Shown: positions 29,019-37,807, counted from the first letter of the stretch. The stretch is DNA of 64,000 nucleotides from Brachybacterium aquaticum (GCF_014204755.1 NZ_JACHLZ010000001.1:2108001-2172000), one strand, 5' to 3'. Numbers and translations are program-made. Notes: a model not told the origin generated them from the letters alone.

Positions 29019-30550
29019 CGCACTTCTCCCATCCGCAGGGAGGCGGCCTCGTCGAGGTGCTGCCTCGTGGGGCGGTCGGCACCGTCGAGGTCGGCGATGG
29101 TCCAGGACAGGCGCACCACCCGGTCGCGTCCGCGCATGGTCAGCTTCCCGTTCTCCATCGCGACCCGGAGCAGAGTCATGTGCTCCGGGGCTGGGGCGTA
29201 CGGTCCGCGCAGCGCGCTCTCGGGCAGCTGCGCGTTGGTGCTCCACGGCTCCTTCCTGTATCGCTCGCGCTGGCGGGCGCGGGCGGCGAGGACCCGGGCG
29301 GCGATCTGTGCGGAGCTCTCGGTCTGGTCGGCGCCGCTGCGGCGCAGGTCCACCGGTCCCATCTCGAGCCGGATGTCGAGCCGGTCCAGCACCGGCCCGG
29401 ACAGGCGCGCGAGGTAGCGGCGGCGCTGCAGGGGTGTGCAGGTGCAGTCCATGCCCTTGCCGTAGCCCTTCCCGCAGGGGCAGGGGTTCGCGGCGAGCAC
29501 GAGCTGGAAGCGGGCGGGGTAGCGGGTCACTCCGCGGGAGCGGTGCAGGGTGATGTCCCCGCTCTCGAGCGGTTCGCGCAGGGCGTCGAGCACCTGGGCG
29601 GGGAACTCGGGAGCCTCGTCGAGGAAGAGCACCCCTCCGTGGGCGCGGGAGATCGCGCCGGGGCGGGCGAGGCCGCTGCCGCCGCCGACCACGGCGGCGG
29701 TGGTGGAGGTGTGGTGGGGGCTCTCGAACGGCGGGACCAGTCCCAGCCCCTCCTCGGGGTCGAAGGTGCCGGTGAGGGAGCGGATGGAGGCGACCGTGAG
29801 GGCCTGGCCGGTGTCCATCGGCGGCAGGATCCCCGGCAGGCGCGACGCGATCATCGTCTTGCCGGCGCCGGGCGGCCCGATGAGCATCAGATGATGCCCA
29901 CCGGCCGCCGCGACCTCGGCAGCGCGCCGGGCGCGGGCCTGGCCGAGCACATCGGCGAAGTCGCCCACCGGCCGAAGCGGTGCGGCCGGCTCCGCGGGGA
30001 TGAGCGGCACCCGGATGCGCACCGGGGACGGGGGGACGTCGGCGCCGTAGCGGTGCAGGAGCGTGGTGAGGTCGGGGACGCCGTCCACCTCGATGCCGTC
30101 CAGCAGTCTCGCCTCAGCGAGGTTCTCCTCGGGCACCACCGCGCGGGTGAGGCCGCGCGCCTTGGCGGCCAGCAGCGCCGCGAGCACGCCGGGGACGGGA
30201 CGGACCTGCCCGTCCAGTCCGAGCTCGCCCAGCAGCACGGTGTCCGGCGGGACGTGGACGAGCAGCTCGCCCTGCGCGTCCAGCACCGCCATCGCGATGG
30301 CGAGGTCAAAGCCGGAGCCGTGCTTGGGCTGCCAGGCCGGGGTCATGTTCACGGTGATGCGCCGGGCGGCGAGCCGCGCCCCGCTGCGAGCGGCGGCGGC
30401 GCGCACCCGTTCGCGGGCCTGGAGGGTCGAGGAGTCCGGCAGCCCCACCACGGAGAAGGCGGGGAGCCCTGCGGAGACGTCGGCCTCGACCTCGACGACG
30501 GTGCCCTCGAGGCCCGTGAGGGAGACGGAGACGGTGCGCGCGTGTCCCAT
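29015..30550 (-). CDS. comM: ComM/YifB family AAA+ ATPase
   Basis: Hexameric helicase that promotes branch migration during integration of transforming DNA in Haemophilus and Vibrio; function elsewhere is presumed. 511 residues. The N-terminal ChlI domain (GLPAFSVVGLPDSS) with a Lon-protease-like fold is followed by Walker A GPPGAGKTMIASR, Walker B LFLDEAPEF, sensor LVLAANPCPCG, and the C-terminal Mg-chelatase-like domain. Start overlaps the yraN stop (TGATG). With dprA it forms a potential transformation module. Confidence 0.94.
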   Translation of the reverse strand: MGHARTVSVSLTGLEGTVVEVEADVSAGLPAFSVVGLPDSSTLQARERVRAAAARSGARLAARRITVNMTPAWQPKHGSGFDLAIAMAVLDAQGELLVHVPPDTVLLGELGLDGQVRPVPGVLAALLAAKARGLTRAVVPEENLAEARLLDGIEVDGVPDLTTLLHRYGADVPPSPVRIRVPLIPAEPAAPLRPVGDFADVLGQARARRAAEVAAAGGHHLMLIGPPGAGKTMIASRLPGILPPMDTGQALTVASIRSLTGTFDPEEGLGLVPPFESPHHTSTTAAVVGGGSGLARPGAISRAHGGVLFLDEAPEFPAQVLDALREPLESGDITLHRSRGVTRYPARFQLVLAANPCPCGKGYGKGMDCTCTPLQRRRYLARLSGPVLDRLDIRLEMGPVDLRRSGADQTESSAQIAARVLAARARQRERYRKEPWSTNAQLPESALRGPYAPAPEHMTLLRVAMENGKLTMRGRDRVVRLSWTIADLDGADRPTRQHLDEAASLRMGEVR

Positions 30551-30903
30551 CAGGACACCGCCTCGAGGTGCTCGAGGGAGAAGGTCCCATCGAGGTGAGC
30601 GTGTACGGCGACCACGTCGATGCGCACGTCGCGGTGCGGGGTCGCCCGCTCCATGAGGTACTCCCCCGCCAGTCGCCGCAGCCGGCGCAGCTTGTCCGGG
30701 GTGACCGCGGCCTGCGGGACGCCGGTGACGAAGGAGCGGCGGGTCTTCACCTCCACGAACACGAGCGTGGTGTGGGCGAGGGCGACGATGTCCAGCTCGC
30801 CCTGGCGCAGGCGCAGGTTCCGCTCGACGATCTGCCAGCCGCAGGCGGTCAGGTGCGCGGCGGCGAGGTCCTCCCCCGCGCGTCCGAGCTCCAGGGTGGA
30901 CAT
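30550..30903 (-). CDS. yraN: YraN/UPF0102 family nuclease-like protein
   Basis: 117 residues from the ATG chosen here (MSTLELGRAGEDLAAAHL), the usual length. A longer in-frame ATG at 31065 would add 54 Pro-rich residues not seen in the family. It has the Holliday-junction-resolvase-like PD-(D/E)xK core: GELDIVA, then VFVEVKTRRS. Function unproven in general. It is always next to comM/rnhB in actinobacteria. Confidence 0.85.
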   Translation of the reverse strand: MSTLELGRAGEDLAAAHLTACGWQIVERNLRLRQGELDIVALAHTTLVFVEVKTRRSFVTGVPQAAVTPDKLRRLRRLAGEYLMERATPHRDVRIDVVAVHAHLDGTFSLEHLEAVS

Positions 30904-31102
30904 GGAGCGGACGCTGCGGGCGGGCGGCGGGGCGTGCGGTCCCTCGACCGGCCGGTCGGCGGCGGGGCCGGGCACGCCCGGTGATCGCACAGCGCGAGGC
31001 GGCTCAGCATCGGACGGCGACGGGTCGGGCGGTGTGTGCTCTGCGGCGGGGGCGAGGCGTTCCATGCCGGACAGCCTCGCCGGGCGCGCACCTCGACGGA
31101 AC

Positions 31103-31143
31103 GACCCCCTCGATCCTGGGGACGGAGGGGGTCTGTGGAGGAA
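31103..31143 (-). terminator. Hairpin after the DUF2469 gene
   Basis: Arms GACCCCCT (31103-31110) and AGGGGGTC (31136-31143), downstream of the stop at 31157. The 25-base loop makes it only moderately convincing. Confidence 0.45.
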
Positions 31144-31156
31144 CGGTCGCTGCGCG

Positions 31157-31459
31157 TCAGGGCAGGGACAGGTCCTGCTTGTTCAGCTCCTCGATGTTGA
31201 CGTCCTTGAACGTCACCACGCGCACGGAGCGCACGAAGCGGTTGGAGCGGTAGATGTCCCACACCCACACGTCCGCCAGGCGCAGCTCGTAGAACACCTC
31301 GCCGCCGCCGGAGCGGACCTGCAGGTCGACCTGGTTGGCGAGGTAGAAGCGGCGCTCGGTCTCGACCACGTAGGTGAACAGGCTGACCACGTCGCGGTAC
31401 TCGCGGAACAGCTGCAGCTCGAGGTCGGACTCGTAGTTCTCGAGGTCCTGACTGCTCAT
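31157..31459 (-). CDS. DUF2469 family protein
   Basis: 100-residue protein (MSSQDLENYESDLELQLFRE, first part) of the actinobacterial DUF2469 family, which almost always sits between rnhB and yraN. Contains mixed alpha/beta character with several Tyr/Phe/Val strands and no catalytic motif I recognise. The ATG is preceded by a very strong AGGAGGAGG and overlaps the rnhB stop (ATGA). Function unknown. Confidence 0.85.
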   Translation of the reverse strand: MSSQDLENYESDLELQLFREYRDVVSLFTYVVETERRFYLANQVDLQVRSGGGEVFYELRLADVWVWDIYRSNRFVRSVRVVTFKDVNIEELNKQDLSLP

Positions 31460-32313
31460 CGGCGCTCCTCCTCCTGCTGCGGGCTCCAGGGACCGTCCCA
31501 CAGTACGCCAGCGGGGCTGGACTCGGACCGGGTGACCGGCGCGACGGGCGCGACGGTCGGGACGGGTGCTGCGGGCGCGGCGGGGGCGGAGCCGAGTCGC
31601 CAGCTGCGGCGGTGGTGGTCGCTCGGGCCGAGCCGGTCGATGGCCTGGCGGTGGGCGGCGGAGCCGTACCCCTTGTTCGAGGCCCAGGCGTAGTCGGGCG
31701 CCTCGGCGTCCAGCTCCACCATGCGCTGGTCGCGGGCGACCTTGGCGAGGATGCTGGCGGCGGAGACGCTCGCGCAGTCGCGGTCCGCGGCCACGCGCAG
31801 GTGCACGAGCGGCGCGGGCCGGTCCGCGGCGGCGAGTGCCGAGGAGAGCACGTCCACGTCGCCGTCCAGGAGGATCACGTCGAGGTCGACGTCCAGCGCC
31901 TCCAGGGCGCGCAGCGCGGCGCGGGTGAGGGCGCCCATGATCCCGATCTCGTCGATCTCGGCGGGCTCGGCCCAGCCGACGGCGCCGGCGAGGACGGCGT
32001 GACGGATGGGCTCGACGAGCGCCTCGCGGCGGCGGGCGGTGAGCTTCTTGGAGTCGCGCACCCCGTCCGGGAGCGGTGTGACCTCGCCGTCGTGGAACTC
32101 GAGCGCCACGGCACCGACGGCGACGGGGCCGGCGAGTGCGCCGCGGCCCACCTCGTCGATGCCGACCACGACCTGTCGGCCGGGGCCTCGCTGCAGGGCG
32201 AGCTCGCGCTCGAGGTCGAGGGTGGGGACGGCAGCGCGCACGGAGCGGGCAGGGCTCGCAGAACGGGCGGCGCTCACGGAGCGTGCAGTGCCCACGGATC
32301 GGGCGGGGCTCAC
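31456..32313 (-). CDS. rnhB: Ribonuclease HII
   Basis: Removes ribonucleotides from DNA and RNA from RNA-DNA hybrids. 285 residues from a GTG at 32313 that overlaps the lepB stop as GTGA. Motifs: VVGIDEVGRGALAGP (catalytic Asp-Glu), LDGDVDVL, SVSAASILAKVARD and YAWASNKGYGS. The first ~28 residues are an Ala/Arg/Ser repeat (ARSVGTARSVSAARS), not part of the fold; a second GTG at 32241 would skip it. The C-terminal ~45 residues are Ala/Pro-rich. The exact start is open. Confidence 0.92.
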   Translation of the reverse strand: MSPARSVGTARSVSAARSASPARSVRAAVPTLDLERELALQRGPGRQVVVGIDEVGRGALAGPVAVGAVALEFHDGEVTPLPDGVRDSKKLTARRREALVEPIRHAVLAGAVGWAEPAEIDEIGIMGALTRAALRALEALDVDLDVILLDGDVDVLSSALAAADRPAPLVHLRVAADRDCASVSAASILAKVARDQRMVELDAEAPDYAWASNKGYGSAAHRQAIDRLGPSDHHRRSWRLGSAPAAPAAPVPTVAPVAPVTRSESSPAGVLWDGPWSPQQEEERR

Positions 32314-33248
32314 GGGGCGTCGGGCACGTCGGCGAAGGCCTCGGCGCCGTCGCCGAGTCCCGTCCAGCGGCTGGCCGGCCAGAAGACGACCGCGGCGCGG
32401 CCGGTGACGTCCGACTCGTCGACGAAGCCGCCATCGCCCTGGACCTCGTGCCACACGGAGTCGGCGGAGGCGTAGCGGTTGTCGCCCATCACCCAGATCT
32501 TCCCGTCGGGGACGGTGACGTCGAAGGCGGCCTGGCAGGCCGGGGTCTCGGGGTTGATGTACGGCTCGTCCAGGGTGGTGCCGTTGACCTGGAGGGCGCC
32601 GCCCTCCTCCTCGCACACCACGTGGTCGCCGGGCAGCCCGATCAGGCGCTTGACAAGGTGGTCCTGGGAGGGGTCCGGGGCGAGACCCACCACGGACAGC
32701 ACCACCATCAGCCGCACCCGCGGGGTGGGGTTCTCCGTGGCGTCGCCGGGGATCCAGCCGTCCGGGTCCTCGAACACGATCACGTCGCCGCGCTCGAGGT
32801 CGAACACCCCTGGGGTCAGCTTCGAGACCAGGATCTTGTCGTCCTCGAGCAGCGTCGGGTTCATCGACGCGGACGGGATGTAGAAGGGCTGGATGAGGAA
32901 GGTCTTGACCAGCACGGCGATGACGAGCGCGACCACCATGGTGACCAGCGTGTCCAGCCACAGCGGCATGCGCTGGCGGCGCGAGGTGCGTCGGCCCTTG
33001 GTCGAGTGGCCCGCGCGGGCCGGGACGGCCTCGTCGGCCGACGGGGTCGCTTCGGCGCGATCGTCGGCCAGCTGGGTCTCGTGGGCGCGATCGTCGGCCG
33101 ACGGATCCTTCATCGCGTTCTCCGCATCGGACGGGTCCGTGCTCCTCGGCTCGGGCCCGGTGCCTGCGGCTCCCTCAGCGGCGTCCGGTGCGGCAGCCGG
33201 GTCCTCGGGGTGGGACAGGGCTCGGCGGGACTCCTCGGACGCATTCAT
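32310..33248 (-). CDS. lepB: Signal peptidase I
   Basis: Membrane serine protease that removes signal peptides. 312 residues. About 95 hydrophilic residues precede one TM segment (LVTMVVALVIAVLVKTFLI). Catalytic Ser in PSASMNPTL; catalytic Lys in KRLIGLPGD; conserved GDNRYAS near the end. The N-tail repeats SADD/SADE peptides encoded by the recurrent GTCGGCCGACG motif. ATG lies 7 bases after TAGGAT, so probably leaderless. A second signal peptidase gene lies directly upstream. Confidence 0.94.
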   Translation of the reverse strand: MNASEESRRALSHPEDPAAAPDAAEGAAGTGPEPRSTDPSDAENAMKDPSADDRAHETQLADDRAEATPSADEAVPARAGHSTKGRRTSRRQRMPLWLDTLVTMVVALVIAVLVKTFLIQPFYIPSASMNPTLLEDDKILVSKLTPGVFDLERGDVIVFEDPDGWIPGDATENPTPRVRLMVVLSVVGLAPDPSQDHLVKRLIGLPGDHVVCEEEGGALQVNGTTLDEPYINPETPACQAAFDVTVPDGKIWVMGDNRYASADSVWHEVQGDGGFVDESDVTGRAAVVFWPASRWTGLGDGAEAFADVPDAP

Positions 33249-33255
33249 CGGCGCG

Positions 33256-33261
33256 ATCCTA
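33256..33261 (-). promoter_or_regulatory. -10 box of lepB, leaderless type
   Basis: TAGGAT on the minus strand 7 bases before the lepB ATG, in the 31-base gap to the upstream signal peptidase gene. Confidence 0.45.
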
Positions 33262-33279
33262 TCCGCAGATGCTGGGCGA

Positions 33280-33858
33280 TCAGAGGGTGCCGCGGCGAGG
33301 CGGTGGCCACACGATGCGGTCCACGGCGCCGACCACGCGCTCGACGGGGATCATGCCGCCGCCGGGTGCGCCGAGCAGGCTGCGGGAGTCGGTGGAGTCC
33401 GAGCGGTTGTCGCCCAGGACGAACATCCGCCCTTCGGGCACGAGCAGGTCGAACTCGATGGTGCTGGGCTCGGTGCCGGGCGGGAGGTAGGGCTCCTCGA
33501 GGGGGACGCCGTCGATGAGGATCGCCCCGTCCGGGTCGCAGCACTGGACCCGCTGCCCGCCCACCGCGATCACGCGCTTGACCCAGTAGCGGCCGCCGTC
33601 GTCGTCCGACGGGGCGAAGTAGCCGCGGCCGTCGAAGACGACGACCTGGCCGGGCTCGGCGGTGCCGCGCGTTGCGCGGTCGGCGAGGAGCACGTCGCCG
33701 GCCTCGAGGGTGGGGGCCATGGAAGCCGAGGGGACGCGGAAGGGCTGGACGACGAAGTAACGCACGCCGAAGGCGGCGACGAGCATCAGCACGACGAGGA
33801 CGGCGACGGCCACCACGGGGTGGGGCCGTCGCCGTCCGTCCGCGCTCAGGCGGGACAT
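33280..33858 (-). CDS. lepB: Second signal peptidase I
   Basis: 192-residue paralog of the neighbouring LepB with a short N-tail. One TM segment (VVAVAVLVVLMLVAAFGV), catalytic Ser in PSASMAPTL, catalytic Lys in WVKRVIAVGGQ, and GDNRSDSTDSR in box E. Two Cys (RVQCCDPDG) are unusual. The ATG at 33858 was chosen by homology; only a weak AGG precedes it. It lies between rplS and lepB, a tandem pair known in several actinobacteria. Division of labour between the two is not visible in sequence. Confidence 0.92.
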   Translation of the reverse strand: MSRLSADGRRRPHPVVAVAVLVVLMLVAAFGVRYFVVQPFRVPSASMAPTLEAGDVLLADRATRGTAEPGQVVVFDGRGYFAPSDDDGGRYWVKRVIAVGGQRVQCCDPDGAILIDGVPLEEPYLPPGTEPSTIEFDLLVPEGRMFVLGDNRSDSTDSRSLLGAPGGGMIPVERVVGAVDRIVWPPPRRGTL

Positions 33859-33877
33859 CCTGGGATCCGGGTGCGGA

Positions 33878-34228
33878 TCAGGAGTGCTCGCGCTTCTCCT
33901 TGATGCGGGCCTTCTTGCCGGTGAGGGCGCGCAGGTAGTACAGCTTCGCGCGGCGCACGTCGCCGCGGGTGACGACCTCGATCTTGTCGACGGTCGGGGC
34001 ATGCACGGGGAACACGCGCTCCACGCCGACGCCGAAGGAGATCTTGCGGACGCGGAAGGTCTCGCTGACGCCGTGGCCCTGGCGGCCGATGACGTAGCCC
34101 TGGAAGACCTGGATGCGGGAGCGGTTGCCCTCGATGACCTTCACGTGCACCTTGACGTTGTCGCCGGCGCGGAAGTCGGGGATGTCGTCGCGGAGCGACG
34201 CCTTGTCGAGCTCGTCGAGCTTCTGCAT
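33878..34228 (-). CDS. rplS: 50S ribosomal protein L19
   Basis: Large-subunit protein at the 30S-50S interface. 116 residues with the complete family pattern: [53 protein letters not shown] and a basic C-terminus. Start [11 protein letters not shown] follows AGGAGAAGAAC. A 360-base gap upstream carries its promoter and the trmD terminator. Confidence 0.98.
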   Translation of the reverse strand: MQKLDELDKASLRDDIPDFRAGDNVKVHVKVIEGNRSRIQVFQGYVIGRQGHGVSETFRVRKISFGVGVERVFPVHAPTVDKIEVVTRGDVRRAKLYYLRALTGKKARIKEKREHS

Positions 34229-34442
34229 TGTTCTTCTCCTGCCCTCCGCCTCAGGTCGGACGGCATCGTTCGCGGGAGGGCCCGGTGGGGCCGACCGTGG
34301 TGAACCGTCGATCCGGCGGGGAGCGGACTCCCCGTGCCGGTGTGCTGGGCCTCTGGCGGCGACTCCCATCGCCACGGACCTGCCCGACCGCGTTCTGCGC
34401 CCTCCCCTGAGGCAGAGAGGCGCGCGGTGCGCACGACGGGAC

Positions 34443-34472
34443 ATTGTGCCAGCGCACGCGGCAGGGCGGCAA
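34443..34472 (-). promoter_or_regulatory. Predicted rplS promoter and leader
   Basis: TTGCCG (34472-34467) and CACAAT (34448-34443) on the minus strand with an 18-base spacer, the best -35/-10 pair in the 34229-34589 gap. It gives a leader of about 210 bases. No further gene is visible in this gap. Confidence 0.5.
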
Positions 34473-34561
34473 GCCCGGGCCCGGGCGACCGTGCTGGTCG
34501 TCACGGGGTGCGGGTGTCGGGTCGCTCACGCTGGACCCATCGGGCCCGCTCCGGGCCGATC

Positions 34562-34587
34562 GGCCGACGGGGTGCGCCCCGTCGGCC
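34562..34587 (-). terminator. trmD terminator built from an inverted pair of the recurrent motif
   Basis: GGCCGACGGGG (34562-34572), loop TGCG, CCCCGTCGGCC (34577-34587): a perfect 11-base stem starting 3 bases after the trmD stop. The arms are two opposed copies of the 10-mer repeated throughout the window. Confidence 0.75.
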
Positions 34588-34589
34588 CC

Positions 34590-35324
34590 TCAGTCGCCGG
34601 CCGGGTCCAGCAGGTCGGGTCGGCGCTGCCGGGTCCGCTCGACGGCCTGCTCGTGGCGCCAGGTCGCGATCCTCCCGTGGTCGCCGGAGAGGAGGATCGG
34701 CGGGACCTCGCGCACGGTGCCGGCGGGGTCCTCCCAGCGGGCGGGGCGGGTGTACAGCGGGTACTCGAGCAGGCCCGCGGAGTGGGACTCCTCGACGAGG
34801 CTCTCGGCGTTGCCGACCACGCCCGGGACGAGCCGGACCACGGCCTCGGTGATCGCGAGGACCGCGACCTCGCCGCCGTTGAGGACATAGTCGCCGAGGC
34901 TCGCCAGCGCCACCTCGAACCCGGCGTCGGCCAGGTGCTCGTAGACGCGCTCGTCGATGCCCTCGTAGCGGCCGCACGCGAAGACCAGCCATGGCCGGTC
35001 GGACCATTCCTGCGCGGTGGCCTGGACGAACGGGGCACCTGCGGGGTTGGGGAAGACGACCAGCGGCGAGGCGTCCTCGCCGAGCTGGGCGCGGCCCGCC
35101 TCGCGCACGGCGTGGAACGCGGCGGCCCACGGCTCGGGCTTCATGACCATCCCGGCGCCGCCGCCGAGCGGGGAGTCGTCCACCGTGCGGTGGCGGTCGT
35201 GGGTCCAGTCGCGCAGGTCGTGGACGTGCAGGTCCACGAGACCGTCGCGGCGGGCCTTGCCGATCAGGGACAGCTCGAGCGGGGCGAGGTACTCGGGGAA
35301 GATCGTGATGACGTCGATGCGCAC
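34590..35324 (-). CDS. trmD: tRNA (guanine-37-N1) methyltransferase TrmD
   Basis: SPOUT-knot enzyme methylating G37 and preventing frameshifts. 244 residues. Motifs: [33 protein letters not shown] (with GGGAGMV next), the knot [13 protein letters not shown] and DYVLNGGE. Start is an ATG 7 bases after the rimM stop. Dimeric, cytoplasmic. Last gene of the rpsP operon. Confidence 0.97.
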   Translation of the reverse strand: MRIDVITIFPEYLAPLELSLIGKARRDGLVDLHVHDLRDWTHDRHRTVDDSPLGGGAGMVMKPEPWAAAFHAVREAGRAQLGEDASPLVVFPNPAGAPFVQATAQEWSDRPWLVFACGRYEGIDERVYEHLADAGFEVALASLGDYVLNGGEVAVLAITEAVVRLVPGVVGNAESLVEESHSAGLLEYPLYTRPARWEDPAGTVREVPPILLSGDHGRIATWRHEQAVERTRQRRPDLLDPAGD

Positions 35325-35331
35325 TGGAGCC

Positions 35332-35916
35332 TCAGCGGTCCTTCCGGGCCGGACGAGAGGTCTCGGGTTCGGGGCCCTGCTCGTCCTCGGGGAGCTCGTC
35401 GAACAGGCCGCCGGGCGGGTTGGCGGTGACGACCCCGGCCTCGAGGTCGACCTCGGGCACGAGCTGCTCCACGAGCGGCAGCTGCACGCGGCGACGGTCC
35501 GGGGTGCGCACCACGAGCAGGTCCTGCGCGGGGTAGTGCTCGATCCCGGCGACGGTGCCGAGCTCGCGGCCGTCGACGTGGCGGACGGCCAGGCCCTTCA
35601 GCTGCGAGGGATACCAGGCGTCGGGGTCCTCGTCGGCCTCCTCGTCCTCGTCGACCTCGAGCACGAGGTCCACGCCGCGCAGGGACTCGGCGTCGGTGCG
35701 GTCGGCGACCTCCTCGAACACCGCGTACCAGCGGTCCTGCTGCAGGCGGGTGCGCACCACAGTGAGGGTCCGCTCGCGCCCGCCGACGGTGACGTCGAAG
35801 GCCGCGCCGGGCTGCAGGCGGTCCTCGGGCTGGTCGGTGCGCAGGGTGAGCGCGACCTCCCCGCGCAGGCCGTGCGCCCGGCCGATGGTCGCGACGATGA
35901 CGTCCAGGGTGCTCAT
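35332..35916 (-). CDS. rimM: 16S rRNA processing protein RimM
   Basis: Binds S19 and assists 30S head maturation. 194 residues. RimM N-domain ([20 protein letters not shown]) and PRC-barrel ([33 protein letters not shown]). An acidic insertion [11 protein letters not shown] lies between the domains, and a charged C-tail follows. The ATG at 35916 overlaps the stop of the upstream lipoprotein gene (ATGA). Confidence 0.95.
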   Translation of the reverse strand: MSTLDVIVATIGRAHGLRGEVALTLRTDQPEDRLQPGAAFDVTVGGRERTLTVVRTRLQQDRWYAVFEEVADRTDAESLRGVDLVLEVDEDEEADEDPDAWYPSQLKGLAVRHVDGRELGTVAGIEHYPAQDLLVVRTPDRRRVQLPLVEQLVPEVDLEAGVVTANPPGGLFDELPEDEQGPEPETSRPARKDR

Positions 35917-37028
35917 GCCATGGCTCCGTTCGAAGGGTCGGGGGTCAGGGGGTCGGGGGTCAGGGGGTCGGGGGCCGAGGGGTCGTGGCGGCGGTCGGGC
36001 ACGGCGGGGGCGCCGACGATGCCTCCCCCAGAATCCTCGCCGCCGTCGCCGCCGCTGCCGGCGTCGGCGGTCCCGCCGTTGCCGGGGTCGGCGACGCTCG
36101 CGTCGTAGCCGAGGGCGGCGCACGCGTCGGTGAGCGCGGTCAGCGGCTCCTGAAGGCCCTCGGACCAGGTGGCGCCGTCCAGGGCGTCCTGGAACGGGGC
36201 GCGGACCTGCTCGAGAGCGGCGCGGACCGCGTCGTCGTCGGCCGCCGCGATCTCGCCGGCCAGCAGCTCGTCGGTCGCGCGGAGGTCCTCGCCGCGGTCC
36301 TGCGGGATCGCCCGTGCGGACAGGCCCACGAGCTTGAACATGTTCGAGGTGAGCACGTTGGAGTTCGCGAAGTGCGTGAGGGTGGAGGGGGTGTCCAGGA
36401 CGTCGGCGCACACGAGCGCGGAGGGCTTGGTGCCGTCCTCGCCCGGGCCGAGGGCCCAGGCCGCGGCGGCGGAGGCGCCCTCGCAGGCACCGGCGACGCC
36501 CTCCCAGGCGGTGCGGAAGGCCTCGCGGTCCGCGTCGGCGCCGCGCTCGGGCTCGGTGCGGAACCAGTCGGCGAGCGCGGTCGCGGCGGCGCGGGCATCC
36601 TCGGGCGCGGCCTCGAAGGCGGTCTCGACGTCGTCGACGGTCATGGCGTAGAACATCGGGTCGCTCGGCCCCACATCCGGCGCGGTGCCGGCGCGGTCCA
36701 GGACCGTGCGGGAGAGCGGATCGGCGTAGTCGGGGTCGCCCCAGAAGTCGGCACAGGCCGCGGCGAGCGCAGGATCGACGCTCTGCTCCTGCCCGGCGGT
36801 GGTGGTGCCGTCGCCGTCCGACCCGGCCGCGCCCCCGTCGGACGCACCGCCCGCGGAGGTCTGGCCGAGACCCGAGCAGGCGCTGAGCACCAGGGCGAGC
36901 CCGAGCGCGGGCGCGAGGGTCCCGGCGACCCGTCGGCCGACGGAGGACCGAGCGTGATCGAGCCGGGCGGGCTCGTTCCGGACGCGTTCGGACAGAGGGA
37001 ACGAGGAACGGCGCTGCCGGGACCTCAC
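35913..37028 (-). CDS. Predicted lipoprotein of unknown function
   Basis: About 371 residues. A hydrophobic stretch (AGTLAPALGLALVLSAC) ends in a lipobox LSAC, so the mature protein is membrane-anchored outside the cell. The body is acidic, Ala-rich and mostly helical (ALVCADVLDTPSTLTHFANS), with no domain I recognise; the C-terminus repeats DPLTPDP. The only plausible in-frame start is GTG at 37028, giving an unusually long 35-residue N-region and lying in the loop of a strong hairpin. The stop overlaps rimM (ATGA), so this export protein is wired into a ribosome-assembly operon. Confidence 0.65.
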   Translation of the reverse strand: MRSRQRRSSFPLSERVRNEPARLDHARSSVGRRVAGTLAPALGLALVLSACSGLGQTSAGGASDGGAAGSDGDGTTTAGQEQSVDPALAAACADFWGDPDYADPLSRTVLDRAGTAPDVGPSDPMFYAMTVDDVETAFEAAPEDARAAATALADWFRTEPERGADADREAFRTAWEGVAGACEGASAAAAWALGPGEDGTKPSALVCADVLDTPSTLTHFANSNVLTSNMFKLVGLSARAIPQDRGEDLRATDELLAGEIAAADDDAVRAALEQVRAPFQDALDGATWSEGLQEPLTALTDACAALGYDASVADPGNGGTADAGSGGDGGEDSGGGIVGAPAVPDRRHDPSAPDPLTPDPLTPDPSNGAMA

Positions 37029-37052
37029 GGTCCGATCGGCAGCGCCGCTCCT
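37004..37052 (-). terminator. Long hairpin between the KH gene and the lipoprotein gene
   Basis: Arms AGGAACGGCGCTGCCG (37004-37019) and CGGCAGCGCCGCTCCT (37037-37052) pair over 16 bases with one mismatch. An inner GGACC/GGTCC stem (37020-37033) caps it, and the candidate GTG start of the next gene lies in the apical loop. Confidence 0.7.
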
Positions 37053-37071
37053 CAGGGTCCTTCGGGGCACC

Positions 37072-37314
37072 TCAGCGCCGGTCGACGTCGACGATGTCGA
37101 CCCGCACGTCGTCATCCGACAGTGCCGCGGTGACCGTGCGCAGGGCACGGGCGGTGCGGCCCGAGCGGCCGATCACCCGTCCGAGATCGGCGGCGCCGAC
37201 CCGGACCTCGAGCAGCGGGCCGCGACGCGTGGACTTCTCGGTCACGCGCACGGCGTCGGGATCATCGACGATGCCGCGGACCAGGTGGTCGAGCGCTTCG
37301 GCGCGGGCGCTCAT
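37072..37314 (-). CDS. khpA: KH-domain RNA-binding protein KhpA
   Basis: 80-residue single KH-domain protein of the KhpA/UPF0109 family, which works with KhpB in RNA binding and cell-size control in Gram-positives. KH signature GRVIGRSGRTARALRTV with the GxxG loop GRSG. Starts one base after the rpsP stop (TGAGATG), matching the standard rpsP-khpA-rimM-trmD order, here interrupted by the lipoprotein gene. Confidence 0.93.
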   Translation of the reverse strand: MSARAEALDHLVRGIVDDPDAVRVTEKSTRRGPLLEVRVGAADLGRVIGRSGRTARALRTVTAALSDDDVRVDIVDVDRR

Positions 37315-37315
37315 C

Positions 37316-37807
37316 TCAGGCCTCGTCGGTCGACGCGGCCTCGGCGTCCTCGGTCGACTCACCCTCGGCCGGAGCCTCCTCGGAGCCGGGCTCGACCTCG
37401 TCGGAGCCCTCGGCGTTCTCCGCCTCGGTCTCCTCCTTGGCCTTCTTGGCACCCTCGCGGGACTCCGCGGCGGCCTTGTCGGCCTCGGCGATGAGCTCCT
37501 CGGCGGACTTCTTCTCCTCGGCGGTCTTCAGGGAGCCGGCGGCGTCGCCCTCACCCTTGAACTTCGCCCAGTCGCCGGTGACCTTCAGCAGCGCGGTGAC
37601 CTGCTCGGTCGGCTGCGCGCCGACGCCGAGCCAGTACTGCGCGCGCTCGGACTCGATCTCGATGACCGAGGGGTTCTCGGTGGGGTGGTACTTGCCGATC
37701 TCCTCGATCACGGCGCCATCGCGCTTCTTGCGCGAATCGGCCACGACGACGCGGTAGAACGGTGCACGGATCTTGCCCATGCGCTTCAGACGGATCTTGA
37801 CAGCCAC
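37316..37807 (-). CDS. rpsP: 30S ribosomal protein S16
   Basis: Assembly protein of the 30S body. The first ~85 residues are the conserved bS16 ([47 protein letters not shown]). The total of 163 residues is long because of a Glu/Ala-rich acidic tail (~75 residues). First gene of the rpsP-khpA-(lipoprotein)-rimM-trmD unit. Confidence 0.97.
   Translation of the reverse strand: MAVKIRLKRMGKIRAPFYRVVVADSRKKRDGAVIEEIGKYHPTENPSVIEIESERAQYWLGVGAQPTEQVTALLKVTGDWAKFKGEGDAAGSLKTAEEKKSAEELIAEADKAAAESREGAKKAKEETEAENAEGSDEVEPGSEEAPAEGESTEDAEAASTDEA

Noticed and set aside
29015..30550. ComM as a magnesium chelatase subunit of cofactor synthesis
   Set aside because: The ChlI-like N-domain plus AAA layout and dprA linkage fit ComM/YifB, not chlorophyll or cobalamin chelatases.
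30904..31065. Longer YraN start adding 54 residues
   Set aside because: The extension is Pro-rich, lacks a Shine-Dalgarno and exceeds family length.
34229..34589. Possible small gene or known ribosomal leader upstream of rplS
   Set aside because: No frame with convincing codon pattern and no leader fold I could match; only a promoter and the trmD terminator are supported.
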